DNA from: Tetrapyrgos nigripes
Taxonomy: Eukaryota; Basidiomycota; Agaricomycetes; Agaricales; Campanellaceae
Direction: 5' to 3'
Assembly: GCA_013368315.1 (NCBI GenBank)
Contig: JAACJM010000019.1
Coordinates: 496,001-560,000, forward strand
DNA length: 64,000 nt
In this document: in pieces, positions 1-10,152 of the stretch
How positions within the stretch are numbered: the stretch's first letter is position 1
Layout: every line of letters begins with the position of its first letter
Notes under the pieces: generated by a model
Told to the model about the DNA's origin: nothing
Databases searched by the model: none
What the model saw: only the letters and a program-made list of their open reading frames with translations
Position numbers and translations under genes: made by a program

Positions 1-133
1 CTGAGTCGTCATGAGATGTGGCAAGACACTGACAAAGAGAATTTGCAGCTCCATCGATGTAAGTTTCGAGACGTCTTTTGCAGGGAACTTGAACGTTCAA
101 CACTGATTGATTCTGAAATCCAGTATTTCGTCG
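1..133 (+). pseudogene. 5' part of a GH5 endoglucanase gene, cut off by the copia insertion
   Basis: The last coding stretch before the insertion reads E-I-Q-Y-F-V and continues after the element as G-Q-G-F-N-F-F-R-L-P-F once the element and one copy of the CGTCG duplication are removed. That is the usual run-up to the L-L-E-R-L motif of fungal GH5 subfamily-5 endoglucanases. A probable intron (gtaagt at about 58, ending ttgcag at about 83) precedes it. The true start lies left of the window. Exon structure upstream of about position 58 could not be resolved; a TGA falls in one candidate frame. Confidence 0.6.
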
Positions 134-463
134 TGTTAGAATCCGAACTAGATAATACAGAGAAAGTATAAGATCTCTGTCTCGTAGTAGCGAAGACATA
201 GAGTAAGTACCTAGATAATACAGAGAAAGTATAAGATCTAGGCATGTTAGTAAATAATGAAAAAGGATGAAAGAAAAATAAATAAGTGGCTCACCTCTGT
301 CTCGTAGTAGCGAAGACAGAGGTTCTCTACTGTAAGTAAGAGTATATATAGTGTTCTACACGTGTAATGGATGAAAGAGTCGAATAAAGAAAAGAAGTAA
401 CCATATATTAACCGGTTCAGATGCGTCAACCCCTATTCACGGTGTATTCCTTACACTCTGACA
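134..463 (-). repeat. Copia 3' LTR
   Basis: This is the downstream LTR in element orientation. It contains internal duplications: a block starting ctagataatacagagaaag occurs at about 149 and 211, and a block containing ctctgtctcgtagtagcg occurs at about 175 and 296. A purine-rich tract follows immediately at 464-472 (GAGGAGGAG on the minus strand), the expected position of the plus-strand primer. Confidence 0.93.
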
Positions 464-472
464 CTCCTCCTC
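464..472 (-). other. Copia polypurine tract
   Basis: On the minus strand GAGGAGGAG directly abuts the TGTCAG start of the 3' LTR. This is the expected place and composition for plus-strand DNA priming. Confidence 0.7.
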
Positions 473-517
473 ACCGTGAATAAGTGTTCTCCTCCTCGCA
501 TTGAATCCAAATCCTCC

Positions 518-3145
518 TCAACAGAGACCTAGCAGATCACGAAGTCGAATGAAGTCCGCTTTGGAATGGGTTGCTTTCGTGAAAATATCAGCAATATTGT
601 CGTTTGAAGGAATATACTTCAGAGTTAAGTCATTCGACTGAACGCGTTCGCGGAGGAAATGGTAATTTGTGTCGACATGCTTGACACGATAGTGAAGGGA
701 GGGATCTTCGGATAAGTTTATGGCTGAAGTGTTGTCGCAAGACAGGATGGTAGGAATATCTTGAGTGAAATTGATACCGGCCAGTACTGCACGAAGCCAG
801 ATTGCTTCCTTCGCAGCTTCAAAACCAGCCATGTACTCTGCTTCACAGGACGACGCGGCGACGGTCTTCTGTTTGCGTGCAGCCCATGACACAACTCCAG
901 ATCCCAGATTAAAACAATATCCTCCTATACTTCGCCTTGTATCTAAACAATTTGCCCAGTCCGAATCTGTGTACCCCTGTAAGGATATAGAATTTTTCGT
1001 ACCACCAAGTACGAGTTTCAGTTCGCGTGTACCTTTTAAGTACCGGACAAGTCGAATAGCGGCGTTCCAATGCACGTATGAGTAGTTGGTGAGGTACTGG
1101 GATAATTGTTGAACGGTATAGGAGATATCGGGTCTCGTTCCGACCGCGAGATAGATCAGGCATCCGACTAGGGAAGCATATGGTAGTCGTTCGAGATCCG
1201 ATTTCTGAGCTGGAGTAAGTTTATCGATATCGGGCTTTCGCATCTTAAGACCAGGGTCCATAGGGGTCACAGGAATAGAAGCGTTGGATGTGTATTGTCC
1301 AAATTGTTGGACGATACGATCGATGAGGGCTGTTTGAGATAGGGAGAAAGAATTTGTTGTACGATCTCGAGAGACGCCTATTCCAATGCAATATTTTGGT
1401 TCACCAAGTTCAGATATTACCCACTTCGTCTTGACTTGGGCCTTGAAACGTTCAGCCTCTGCCTTCGAATCTGAGACAATGAGGAAATCATCGACGTGGA
1501 CAGCCGTGATAATTACCCCTGTGGATGTCTTTCGATAGTAGATACAGGGTTCACACCCAAGTGCGGTGAAACCCCACTCGAGCATTGCGGCATGGAGGGT
1601 TTTATTCCATATCCGGCCGCTTTGTTTCATCCCGTACAAGCTTTTCTTCAATCTCCATACGTGACCCTCTTGGCCCGGTTCCTGAAAGCCCGGCGGTATC
1701 TCCATGTACTGTATTTCGTTCTGCGGTAGTATCCCATGTAAGAATGCTGTTTTGACGTCGACTTGTTCTGCCTCCCATCCTAAAGTCCCAGCTATATCCA
1801 GTAGAATTCGCCAGGATTCCATGCGCGCTGTCGGTGAGGAGGTTTTGGTGAAATCTCTACCAAAAATCTGCTCATAACCTTTGAAAACCAACCGAACTTT
1901 CCATCGTACGGGCTTCCCGGTTTCATCTCGCTTTATGGTGAACACCATACGCCCCTTGTACACTTTCATTCCTGCAGGGACATCTGACCTCGGTATCGCA
2001 TCATAAACTTCATGATGTTTTAATGAGTCAGCCTCCTCCTGTCTAGCGTGTTCCCATTTGGTAGAATCGCCGGATGCCTGAGCCTCCTTCCATGTACGTG
2101 GTTCATCCGCAGTCTGTAAGTTTTGTACTTCCTCGCAGATTGTCTCATAGATTTCGTGTACAAGGTGAGCTTCATCAGGTTTCACCTCTTGCTTCACTGC
2201 CTCCATGATCAGCGCTTGTAACTCATCTAGCGCTGGTCTATCCATCTGATCCTGATCGACTGGAGGGATCTCATTCTGCATTGCTGCAATAGTCCTCTTC
2301 CGTTCCTCCTTGGCCGCCTCAGTACGTTCAGCACTCTCCCGGACAGAATCAACGGCTTTCTGATACGGAGTACGATTGTCGTAGTCTGGATTTTGCTTCT
2401 CAGTTAGTCGTGCTGATCTTCGTGGTTCAGGAGGCTGTTGATTAATTGGTTGAATAGGCGGATCAAGGTCAGCGATCGGAGGTTGATCAGGAAGTTGATC
2501 GGGGAGTTGATCAGGTACAGGGTTCCCAACTGGAACGACGTCATCTTCGTCGAGAATAGGGGTATTTGGACTGGGAGGTACTGTATTAGGATCTGGGATA
2601 TCAGATGTAGCAGACGACGAGGTAGGTGTAGTAGATGGTGAGACAGGAATGGTAGATGATGAGACAGGTGTGACAGATGGTGAGTCAACCGGATGGATTT
2701 GATGACTCTCGATGAATTGGACATGGTAGGAAGATAAAATCTTCCCACTCTTTCGATGATAGCATCTGTATGCCTTCGAATTGCGTTCGTACCCAACAAG
2801 TACGCATTCAATTGATCTAGGGAATATTTTGGGATTATGCGTTTGGATTAAGACAAAAGCTTGGCATCCAATCTCACGCAAATGAGATAAGTTGGGTTTT
2901 TGACCATACCATAGTTCGGCAGGAGTCTTTCCATCAAGTGACTTCGTCGTAGTTAAAGAATGGAGATACGAAGCTGTCACGTATATCTCGTCCCATAGAT
3001 AATTGGGTAACGTAGCTGCAATCATCATCGTCCTTGTCTTGTTCATTAGTGTGCGATGGAGTCTTTCGACGCGGCCATTCATTGCAGAGGTGTGTGGCGC
3101 TGTAAAACGCAAGGTAATTCCTTTTGATTTACACCATTCCGTCAT
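518..3145 (-). CDS. Copia pol: integrase C-terminal part, reverse transcriptase, RNase H
   Basis: This 875-codon frame starts at ATG in M-T-E-W-C-K and opens with the third catalytic part of the integrase (N-G-R-V-E-R-L-H-R, carrying the DDE glutamate). A Ser/Thr/Pro-rich linker follows (about residues 150-250). The copia reverse transcriptase has V-D-V-K-T-A-F-L-H-G and the V-H-V-D-D catalytic box. RNase H has Y-T-D-S-D-W, S-S-C-E-A-E-Y and D-N-T-S-A. The upstream frame ends at TGA overlapping this ATG (ATGA), so the integrase is split between its second Asp and its Glu. One missing base in the gtcagggag stretch would explain this. The alternative, reinitiation at the ATGA, would be an unusual place to divide a copia polyprotein. 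Confidence 0.9.
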   Translation of the reverse strand: MTEWCKSKGITLRFTAPHTSAMNGRVERLHRTLMNKTRTMMIAATLPNYLWDEIYVTASYLHSLTTTKSLDGKTPAELWYGQKPNLSHLREIGCQAFVLIQTHNPKIFPRSIECVLVGYERNSKAYRCYHRKSGKILSSYHVQFIESHQIHPVDSPSVTPVSSSTIPVSPSTTPTSSSATSDIPDPNTVPPSPNTPILDEDDVVPVGNPVPDQLPDQLPDQPPIADLDPPIQPINQQPPEPRRSARLTEKQNPDYDNRTPYQKAVDSVRESAERTEAAKEERKRTIAAMQNEIPPVDQDQMDRPALDELQALIMEAVKQEVKPDEAHLVHEIYETICEEVQNLQTADEPRTWKEAQASGDSTKWEHARQEEADSLKHHEVYDAIPRSDVPAGMKVYKGRMVFTIKRDETGKPVRWKVRLVFKGYEQIFGRDFTKTSSPTARMESWRILLDIAGTLGWEAEQVDVKTAFLHGILPQNEIQYMEIPPGFQEPGQEGHVWRLKKSLYGMKQSGRIWNKTLHAAMLEWGFTALGCEPCIYYRKTSTGVIITAVHVDDFLIVSDSKAEAERFKAQVKTKWVISELGEPKYCIGIGVSRDRTTNSFSLSQTALIDRIVQQFGQYTSNASIPVTPMDPGLKMRKPDIDKLTPAQKSDLERLPYASLVGCLIYLAVGTRPDISYTVQQLSQYLTNYSYVHWNAAIRLVRYLKGTRELKLVLGGTKNSISLQGYTDSDWANCLDTRRSIGGYCFNLGSGVVSWAARKQKTVAASSCEAEYMAGFEAAKEAIWLRAVLAGINFTQDIPTILSCDNTSAINLSEDPSLHYRVKHVDTNYHFLRERVQSNDLTLKYIPSNDNIADIFTKATHSKADFIRLRDLLGLC

Positions 3146-5352
3146 CTCCCTGACTTCAATTCTCCATTGTCAATCTGAATAATTCCGACTTTGAGATCCG
3201 TTTCACGCTCTCTCGCCTCTACCCAGGCCTTGAGTGGTTCAAAAGCCTTGTCTTTATTGGTGAGGGGGATAGACCACGGGTGGCTCGAAAAATCATCCAC
3301 AATATCCATGATATAATAATTTCCCGTTCTCGAACGTACAGCCTGGGGGCCAGTTAAATCTACAAACACTTTCTCTAGTTTACGGGTAGCCTTATGACCA
3401 TCCTCACGCTTCGTCGGTAATGAATTCGAAACCTGTTTACCGAGAGTACAGGGACGACATTTAGAATGCGTGTTGAATTTGGACAGATCAATCGGCATAC
3501 CTTCAACTGAATCCTTCTTGGCCATATCAACAATAATTTGTTCATATGGATGGCCAAGGCGCCCGTGCCATGTACGTGGGGGAGGATCGCGAGAAAGGTA
3601 GATGTGTTCTGCTTCGGCATGGAGATTGAGGTCGTATAGGTGATTAGAACGCAAAGTTCCTCGAGCAAGTATAGTATCGCCGTGTTTTGGAGTAATCCAG
3701 GCGCCATCATCATTGAAATGGGTAGTGATTTTGGAGTGAATGGAGAGGGAGCCGATGGAGATAAGTCTGACGGTGGCTTCAGGAACAAATAGACAATCGT
3801 GTAGGACGATATGTGCGGATTTCCCAGCTCGTAACTTGATGTTTCCAATACCATACGCAGCAATGGATGTTCTTCCAACGCCTTTTATCGATCGAGGAGG
3901 GATAGGGCGAAGGTCTAGGAAATCAGTACGATCTGGGGAGATATGGGTGGTTGCGCCACTGTCCAGAATGAATGGGAATTCGGTCAGTGAGACTTTGGTG
4001 CGAGTTTTCTGACTCAATGGTTCGCATGTAATCCCAGCAAAGTCTACGTCTCTCCTCCTCTCGCGCCAGTCCACTGATGCCTTTACATCTTCAAACGCCA
4101 ACCATCCTTCATATTCCGCCCTCTCCGGTTCAGTAATCATCGATGGGTCAATGGAATGGATTGAATCACAGGCGATACCCGCAAATTCGGGTGTAGATCC
4201 CGAAGGAGTCGCTCGGATGACAGTATTGTTGTCCATGTTTATGATATAGGCCTGCCCATTACTTTCTATAACATGGTACGCGGGTTTCTTCGTCTCCCCT
4301 GATGTACTATTCTCCTTCTTCTCCCGCGCCTTCATACGTGCCTCCCTCGATTCCGTAATTGACTTTCCCGCCATCCCGCCTCCCGGAGAAACACACCACT
4401 CCTTCGTGTGACCGAGTTGTCTAGGACATTTGGGATTGGTACACTTTGGGCGGTTTTTGAGATTGGATTTCGGAGAGGTCTGGGACGAGAGGGCAATATC
4501 ACCGGTCCGTGAGTCCGAATCATTGAGACCCTGGGCCATATCAAGTGCCCGTTTAATGTCCGATGAGTCGTACTTCTTGGCGTTCGGGTTGTCTTTGAAA
4601 TCGGGGTTAGTCCCATCAGATTGAGCGAAGGATTGGGCAACGTGTTCGCGTGTAGCACGGAGTTCGGGGACATTGGACATAGCGTTGATCATGAGAATAC
4701 AAAGGAATGCTTCAGGGGTAAGGGATCCCATTTCCCATATACGATCGTTAAGAGTCGTAAGTTTGGAGGATATGGTAGCGAAGTTCTCGGAAGGGGAGTA
4801 ACGGATACTAAGAGCTTCTTGAATAAGCTGGACTTGTTTAACTGGTCCCTCCTGCCCATGACGTTTTAAAAGAGAAGTCCACGCGATTTGAGCTGTCTCA
4901 GCCTTCGCAATCGCCTCCTGTTCCGCCACCTCGACACTTAACCCCATAAAACCCAAAATGCTCCCATTATTCGCCTTCCAGTTACTCCATGCGCGAGGCT
5001 CGGTCTCCTTATCAGGTTTGATGATACTGCCGTCAAGGTAACCATCGGCGCCTTGATTCATACGCAAGGTCTGGATGAATTGGTACTTCCATGATGGGAA
5101 ATTGTTCTTGTCTTTGGAGAGATGTTCGTGTTTGAAGAGCGAGGTATTGAGGGCAATGATGGATACGGAAGGTCGCGTGGTGTCGGCTGAAGGTGTAGAC
5201 ATGATGGATGAAAGAAATGATGGGGACAAAGGGACAGATGGGATCTGAGACGATGGAAAAGACGATGGAAGAGACGGTGGGAGAGATAATGGTGCGAGTT
5301 GCGGAGGAGACGAGCCAGGGATCTCGGTAGAGTCGATTTCAGAACCTGGCAT
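3142..5352 (-). CDS. Copia gag, protease and integrase N-terminal part
   Basis: The frame is open from a TTG at 5376, but the first ATG is at 5352 (M-P-G-S-E-I-D), which I take as the start. Domains in order: Ser/Pro-rich leader; copia Gag with F-P-S-W-K-Y-Q-F; zinc knuckle C-x4-C-x5-H-x4-C (C-T-N-P-K-C to E-W-C); aspartic protease with F-I-L-D-S-G-A-T-T-H; integrase zinc domain with W-H-G-R-L-G-H and C-R-P-C; and the first two catalytic integrase aspartates (V-F-V-D-L-T and I-I-Q-I-D-N-G). The frame terminates right after D-N-G-E-L-K-S, where the next frame takes over. Confidence 0.9.
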   Translation of the reverse strand: MPGSEIDSTEIPGSSPPQLAPLSLPPSLPSSFPSSQIPSVPLSPSFLSSIMSTPSADTTRPSVSIIALNTSLFKHEHLSKDKNNFPSWKYQFIQTLRMNQGADGYLDGSIIKPDKETEPRAWSNWKANNGSILGFMGLSVEVAEQEAIAKAETAQIAWTSLLKRHGQEGPVKQVQLIQEALSIRYSPSENFATISSKLTTLNDRIWEMGSLTPEAFLCILMINAMSNVPELRATREHVAQSFAQSDGTNPDFKDNPNAKKYDSSDIKRALDMAQGLNDSDSRTGDIALSSQTSPKSNLKNRPKCTNPKCPRQLGHTKEWCVSPGGGMAGKSITESREARMKAREKKENSTSGETKKPAYHVIESNGQAYIINMDNNTVIRATPSGSTPEFAGIACDSIHSIDPSMITEPERAEYEGWLAFEDVKASVDWRERRRDVDFAGITCEPLSQKTRTKVSLTEFPFILDSGATTHISPDRTDFLDLRPIPPRSIKGVGRTSIAAYGIGNIKLRAGKSAHIVLHDCLFVPEATVRLISIGSLSIHSKITTHFNDDGAWITPKHGDTILARGTLRSNHLYDLNLHAEAEHIYLSRDPPPRTWHGRLGHPYEQIIVDMAKKDSVEGMPIDLSKFNTHSKCRPCTLGKQVSNSLPTKREDGHKATRKLEKVFVDLTGPQAVRSRTGNYYIMDIVDDFSSHPWSIPLTNKDKAFEPLKAWVEARERETDLKVGIIQIDNGELKSGR

Positions 5353-5474
5353 GCGCGTGGAAGATGCGCGAGACAAAGACGAAAGACTCGGACAGAGTCT
5401 TGAAAGAGATAAAAGAGGTACTTGATGAAAGGGCGTCGAATTCTAACGTCGGTGTGAGAATCACTCGACGATAT

Positions 5475-5485
5475 GGCCCATAACC
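5475..5485 (-). other. Copia primer-binding site, half-tRNA type
   Basis: The minus strand reads GGTTATGGGCC immediately inside the 5' LTR. This is not complementary to a tRNA 3' end. It matches the anticodon stem-loop region of initiator tRNA-Met, the priming mode established for Drosophila copia, whose site begins with the same bases. Confidence 0.75.
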
Positions 5486-5815
5486 TGTTAGAATCCGAAC
5501 TAGATAATACAGAGAAAGTATAAGATCTCTGTCTCGTAGTAGCGAAGACATAGAGTAAGTACCTAGATAATACAGAGAAAGTATAAGATCTAGGCATGTT
5601 AGTAAATAATGAAAAAGGATGAAAGAAAAATAAATAAGTGGCTCACCTCTGTCTCGTAGTAGCGAAGACAGAGGTTCTCTACTGTAAGTAAGAGTATATA
5701 TAGTGTTCTACACGTGTAATGGATGAAAGAGTCGAATAAAGAAAAGAAGTAACCATATATTAACCGGTTCAGATGCGTCAACCCCTATTCACGGTGTATT
5801 CCTTACACTCTGACA
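5486..5815 (-). repeat. Copia 5' LTR
   Basis: This 330 bp repeat shows no difference by eye from the copy at 134-463. It contains an AT-rich tatatata block typical of an LTR promoter region. It should drive transcription leftwards, opposite to the interrupted GH5 gene. Confidence 0.93.
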
Positions 5816-7428
5816 CGTCGGGCAAGGTTTCAACTTCTTCCGATTACCTTTTCCTGCTCGAACGTCTGACCCCACCATCCACTGGAATCACTGGTGCATT
5901 TGACTCGGCCTACTTCGCAAGTCTGACTCAAGTAAGACATCCAGCTCCTCAATACCTCCGATTCTCAATGGAACACTTAGACCGTGAATTACATTACTGG
6001 CAAAGGCGCTTATGTTGCCATTGAACGTCAGTAGAGCAGTGAATTGTCGATGAACTGATTGTTGATATTCTTACAGCTCACAACTTCATGATCTACAACG
6101 GACAGACCCTCTCCAGCACTTCTGAGTAAGTGTCTTTGTTCTGCATAAATTTTGACCTTGGAAAAGCTAACGTCGTACCCACAGCTTCCAAACATGTAAG
6201 TCACCCTGAACTTGGTTAGTAGCTAAAATGACGAGGTCGCCTTTAGTCTGGAAGAACCTTGCCAGCCAATTTGTGAGCTAGCTTTGATCTGCCATTAGTG
6301 TTTCTTCTTGACGCATCCGATTTATCAGGTTAGCAACAAGAATGTCATCTTTGGTGAGTAGTATACTCGCAGGAATGAGCACCTTGTCATCTTACACATT
6401 TACCCAGACCTCATGAACGAGCCGCATGACATCCCTGCTACAACCGTCTTCCAAATGGTCAGACAATTGCGTATGCGAGAATGTCCTCTATGCTCACACC
6501 TCCGTGTAGATGCAAGCCGGTGTCAACGGTGTTCGATCCTCTGGTGCTACGTCTCAATTGATTCTCGTTGAAGGAACTTCATGGACTGGTGCATGGAGTA
6601 CGTCTTTTCTTGTTGCGCCTAAACACCAAGTTTCCTGAGACTTACCTTCTTGTAGCTTGGACATCCTCAGGCAATGCTGCCGCTTTCGCAGGATTGAAAG
6701 ACCCTAACAACAACGTTGCCGTCCGTCAGTGCTCGAATTTCTCTCAGATGAAATCCAGACTTATGACGGTTATTTACAACAGAAATGCATCAATACTTGG
6801 ACTCGGACGGCAGTGGAACTTCGCCGACTTGCGTCTCATCTACGATTGGCTATGAGCGTCTTGCCGATGCGACTAACTGGCTCAAATCCACTGGCTTGAA
6901 AGGTTTCCTGGGAGAAATGGGTGCTGGTTCCAACCCAACTTGTATCACTGCTGTCAGCGGTGCTATTTGCGCCATGCAACAAGCAGCCGGTGGTGAGTCT
7001 TGATCTACAGTGTTTTTATTTTCGAAGTGCGCTCAAGACCTTAACTTTATTTCTCGAAAAAAGTTTGGATCGGATTCTCCTGGTGAGCGTAACTTGACGC
7101 TGCCAACTCTAGCCTGATTGCTGATATGCTTCTACCCTGTTCTCGTTAACACGTCTCAAGGTGGTGAGTTACAGTGTTCAACTCAAGCTCTGAATTATTC
7201 CTGATCCTCCCCAATCCTCCTCCTTCCTATAATCCTGAACGATTTTCGGGGAATTTGAATAGGGCTGCAGGTGAGTCTTCCTGATTCTATGGTTGAGGTA
7301 TGGTCTGGATATAGTCTGACTGTGCCGTTATAGGTCCTTGGTGGGCAGATTACTTCCAATCCATCGAACCTCCCAACGGTGCGGCCATCTCCCAGATTCT
7401 TCCCCAGGCATTGAAGCCGTATCTGTAA
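5816..7428 (+). pseudogene. 3' part of a GH5 (subfamily 5-like) endoglucanase, interrupted by copia
   Basis: Spliced by eye, this encodes the catalytic body of a secreted beta-1,4-endoglucanase (cellulase). Exon motifs in order: F-N-F-F-R-L-P-F, L-L-E-R-L-T-P-P, V-N-Y-I-T-G-K-G-A-Y, E-P-H-N-F, L-M-N-E-P-H-D (acid/base Glu), W-T-G-A-W-T-W, M-H-Q-Y-L-D-S-D-G-S-G-T-S, F-L-G-E-M-G (nucleophile Glu), W-I-G-F-S-W and G-P-W-W-A-D-Y. It ends P-Q-A-L-K-P-Y-L then TAA. About ten short introns have GT-AG ends (for example 5932-5980 and 6027-6075). Besides the copia insertion there is a one-base frame error in the ccttttcctg run near 5850: P-F and L-L-E-R-L are out of phase by one T. Otherwise it is intact, so inactivation looks recent. 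Confidence 0.85.
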
Positions 7429-7741
7429 ACTTATACCCTCTTCATGGAATCTCGCGCTCTTCGGGAGAGCGGGGACGAGTAATTACTAGTAGTAGGCACA
7501 TATTTGAAGTTTCTAATATCAGTTTTCTGCGTCCTGACTCCTCAGTTGCTCGTTGCGGGCTGAGTTACTGGCTTAGAAAGAGTCAACGATGAGAATTGGT
7601 ATTTTGGTCCACACATTGCTGTGGACTGCGGCGTTCCCACGCCCGACGCAACGGGGCATCCCGCCTGTACATGTATGTCAACCCAATCAGAGTCCGCGAG
7701 TAAAATTAAGATAAGTTTTTTATATTACAATCACTCTGCGA
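7429..7741. other. Short intergenic region between converging genes
   Basis: Shared 3' flank of the GH5 gene and the MFS gene. AT-rich patches (tttttatattac near 7717) could serve polyadenylation. I see no coding or repeat signal. Confidence 0.5.
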
Positions 7742-9876
7742 TTACGATGAGAGACGAACATCAGGTCCAGGGATCCGCATGCGTGTACGAATGAAACCCA
7801 ACAAAGTTACCGAGGTGAAAATTAGGGTTGCTGCAACAACAAAGATCGCCTTTGAAAAGGTGCCTACTGATGCACCATACGTGCCCGCAAACAAAAAGGG
7901 CTAATCATCAAAGTCTTAGTTATCTCCCTCTCGTGCGACATGCTATCTGCGCTCACCGAAATGATATGAGCAATAGCAGAAAGAACAGCCATTGCCCCAA
8001 ACAGTGAACCAACTTCCGAAGTGAACCCATTCGCGTGCAAACACACCGCCCCGAGGGAATGCAAAGTTGGATTCCCCCCGGAGGTGAATGAAGTCACACA
8101 AGAGAGCGTAACAAAAGCGGTTTGGAATGACGTCGGTACTAAGGCAATTAGGGCGTCTGCTGAGCCATCAACAGCGAAGGAAATTTGGGAGAAACGCTGG
8201 TCAAAACGCAATTCTTCTTCTATCGGTACAGGTTGTCCGTTTCGGGGTTTGGGTTTGTATCGATACACGATAACTACGGGTCGATCAGTGATTTTGCTCA
8301 GGGCCTAAGAAAATGAACTGACTAGGTACGACAAGCAGAAGATTAACAGCGCGAGCTATCCATAATAGTGACATGTAGAAGCCAAGCTAGCAGGCTGTGA
8401 GCACATAGTTCCAGCAGAGAAGATGAGCCACTCACTTCTTTAGTGTCCCAGTTATAAGTGTGCTGGCCGTACAAATACTTGATAGGGTATATTCCCTGCA
8501 TAAAATTCATCAGAGTGAACTCCACAGGGAAAGACTATTGCAAGACTTACGATAGAGATCAAATAGATGAACAATGCCACCCCGACAAACGTCAAATTCC
8601 AATCTCTTGCAGTATATGTTGAGGTTCTGACAGTCCGCGGAGCGAACGTAGATATGGGAGACAAAAGCCCAGCAATGAACAAAGACGAGTAATATTTCAT
8701 GTTATCAAATGCTGTGTTCGACCGACCTCCGGACAGGCGAGCCATATTCTCTTCCCCTAACCTTGCCTCATCCGGCGGCAATGACTCCGGACATATGAAA
8801 GCGAGGTATGCTAACAATATCACCAACAGGGAGGAACTCATGAAGAATGGCAGATACGGTGAAAAGTCTCCGAGAGAAAAGATTAGGCCATTGAACTGAA
8901 GGATAGGTATTAGCACCAAGTTTTGTGATTTACAAGCAGACTCGTACCCATGGACCCAGAGCAAGCCCTATAAAGATGACCCCCTGCATGGACGAAAAGA
9001 CAGTCGCCCTCGATCCGTGTCGTGTACAGTCTGAGGTATATCTGTACAGGTAGCATTAAAAAGGGCCGTATCTCTTAAGAATATCCGACTCACGCATGTA
9101 GAACTCCATTGAAGGCAGAAAGGCCTCCGAGTATCCCATCAAGTATAGGGCCAACTATGATGAGACTTTCAGCGTGGTTGTAGAAAAATGTATCTTTTCG
9201 CGTTACGAGAATGAAGACCAGCTCACTAGCACCAGAAGAGTGGATAAAACACACCATGCAGCTTGATTCGGAAAACTTACACGATCAAAGCTCCAGTCAT
9301 TGTCAAAAAGATGACCGGTTTCCTGTCAAAGTGCAAAGAGTGAGTGACAGAAACAGAAGGTAGCTAGCTTCTACCAACCTGCCATGTAAATCACCCCATC
9401 TACTCCAAGGACCTGTAGCTATCGCACTCAGGACGCTCATGGTGGTAGTGATGGCTATGAGACCAGCGGGGAGTTAAGGGTATGCAACCTTCAGAATAGG
9501 GAAGGCATACAGGCTTGAATCCTTGCAGCACGGGCCTGGACATCATTCGAAGTAGAACATTCCGTTGTCGTTAGATCCAGAGCGCGACAAGCGATTTCCT
9601 TGAACACTTGTATGCGAGGGGATGCGCTGATACCCCGCTATCGACAGTTTCATTAGTGCAGATTGCAGACATAATACGAGGACGGCTTACAGCCATAGAA
9701 ACTCCCAGATATATCGGAACGACCCTACATCCACATCAATGTCAACGACTTCCAGCTCCCTCTAGATCTAGGGCGAGACGAACCAATACGGACTGGCATC
9801 CCAGCGAGTTCTTTTTACTCTCGTCGGGCTGGGTGGGCCTGTAAGCAAAGGTTCTACTTCTTGACCAGGGGCTCCA
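7742..9876 (-). CDS. Major facilitator superfamily transporter (DHA1/TCR-like)
   Basis: A multi-exon 12-transmembrane-type carrier of the plasma or vacuolar membrane; substrate unknown. Recognisable spliced segments: S-P-R-I-Q-V-F-K-E-I-A-C near the N-terminus, G-P-W-S-R-W-G-D followed by K-P-V-I-F-L-T-M-T-G (loop 2-3 signature, variant), L-I-I-V-G-P-I-L-D-G-I-L-G-G-L-S, V-I-F-I-G-L-A-L-G-P-W, Y-P-I-K-Y-L-Y-G-Q-H, W-I-A-R-A-V-N-L-L-L, and a last exon V-G-T-F-S-K-A-I-F-V-V. Introns have normal GT-AG ends and frames rejoin, so the gene looks functional. The stop is TAA at 7742-7744. The first exon (E-P-L-L-T-G-P-P region, about 9750-9876) and the start codon are not resolved. Confidence 0.8.
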
Positions 9877-10152
9877 TGATAGCGGAAGAGCGCAGTTATA
9901 CATAAGTCTGACAGGCATCTTCGAAATCTAACGCGGAAAGAAAGTGTATTACATATTGGTAATCAGGGCAATCTAAACAAATCCGACGGTGCAAGCGCTC
10001 AAGGCTCAAGCACTTTCTATCTCTAAGCTTTTTGTAGCTAATGCAGAGGTGTCTACCATCTGACAGTTTTGTCATCGGCGGTAGTGACAACGGAAGAGTA
10101 GTCTGAGTCTCCTACTGATCAACGTCAACAAAGTAAGTAAAAGTAAATCTCG
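9877..10152. other. Intergenic, between MFS and F-box genes
   Basis: This would hold the MFS promoter and the F-box 3' end. A 64-codon minus-strand frame (9896-10090) has no recognisable family and was not called. Confidence 0.3.

Larger units (their letters stand above)
134..5815 (-). mobile_element. Complete Ty1/copia LTR retrotransposon
   Basis: The element has 330 bp LTRs at both ends that look identical base for base, begin TG and end CA, and are flanked by the direct repeat CGTCG (129-133 and 5816-5820). Genes are on the minus strand, so the right LTR is the 5' LTR. Order in the element is gag, protease, integrase, reverse transcriptase, RNase H, which is the copia (Pseudoviridae) order. 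Identical LTRs imply a recent insertion. It sits inside the GH5 gene in opposite orientation. The only visible defect is a reading-frame break inside the integrase core. Confidence 0.95.

Noticed and set aside
7864..8268. Premature end of the MFS protein after V-S-A-D-S-M
   Set aside because: The end is read-through of an intron; splicing at gtgagcgcag ... gattag joins the last membrane exon ending at 7742.
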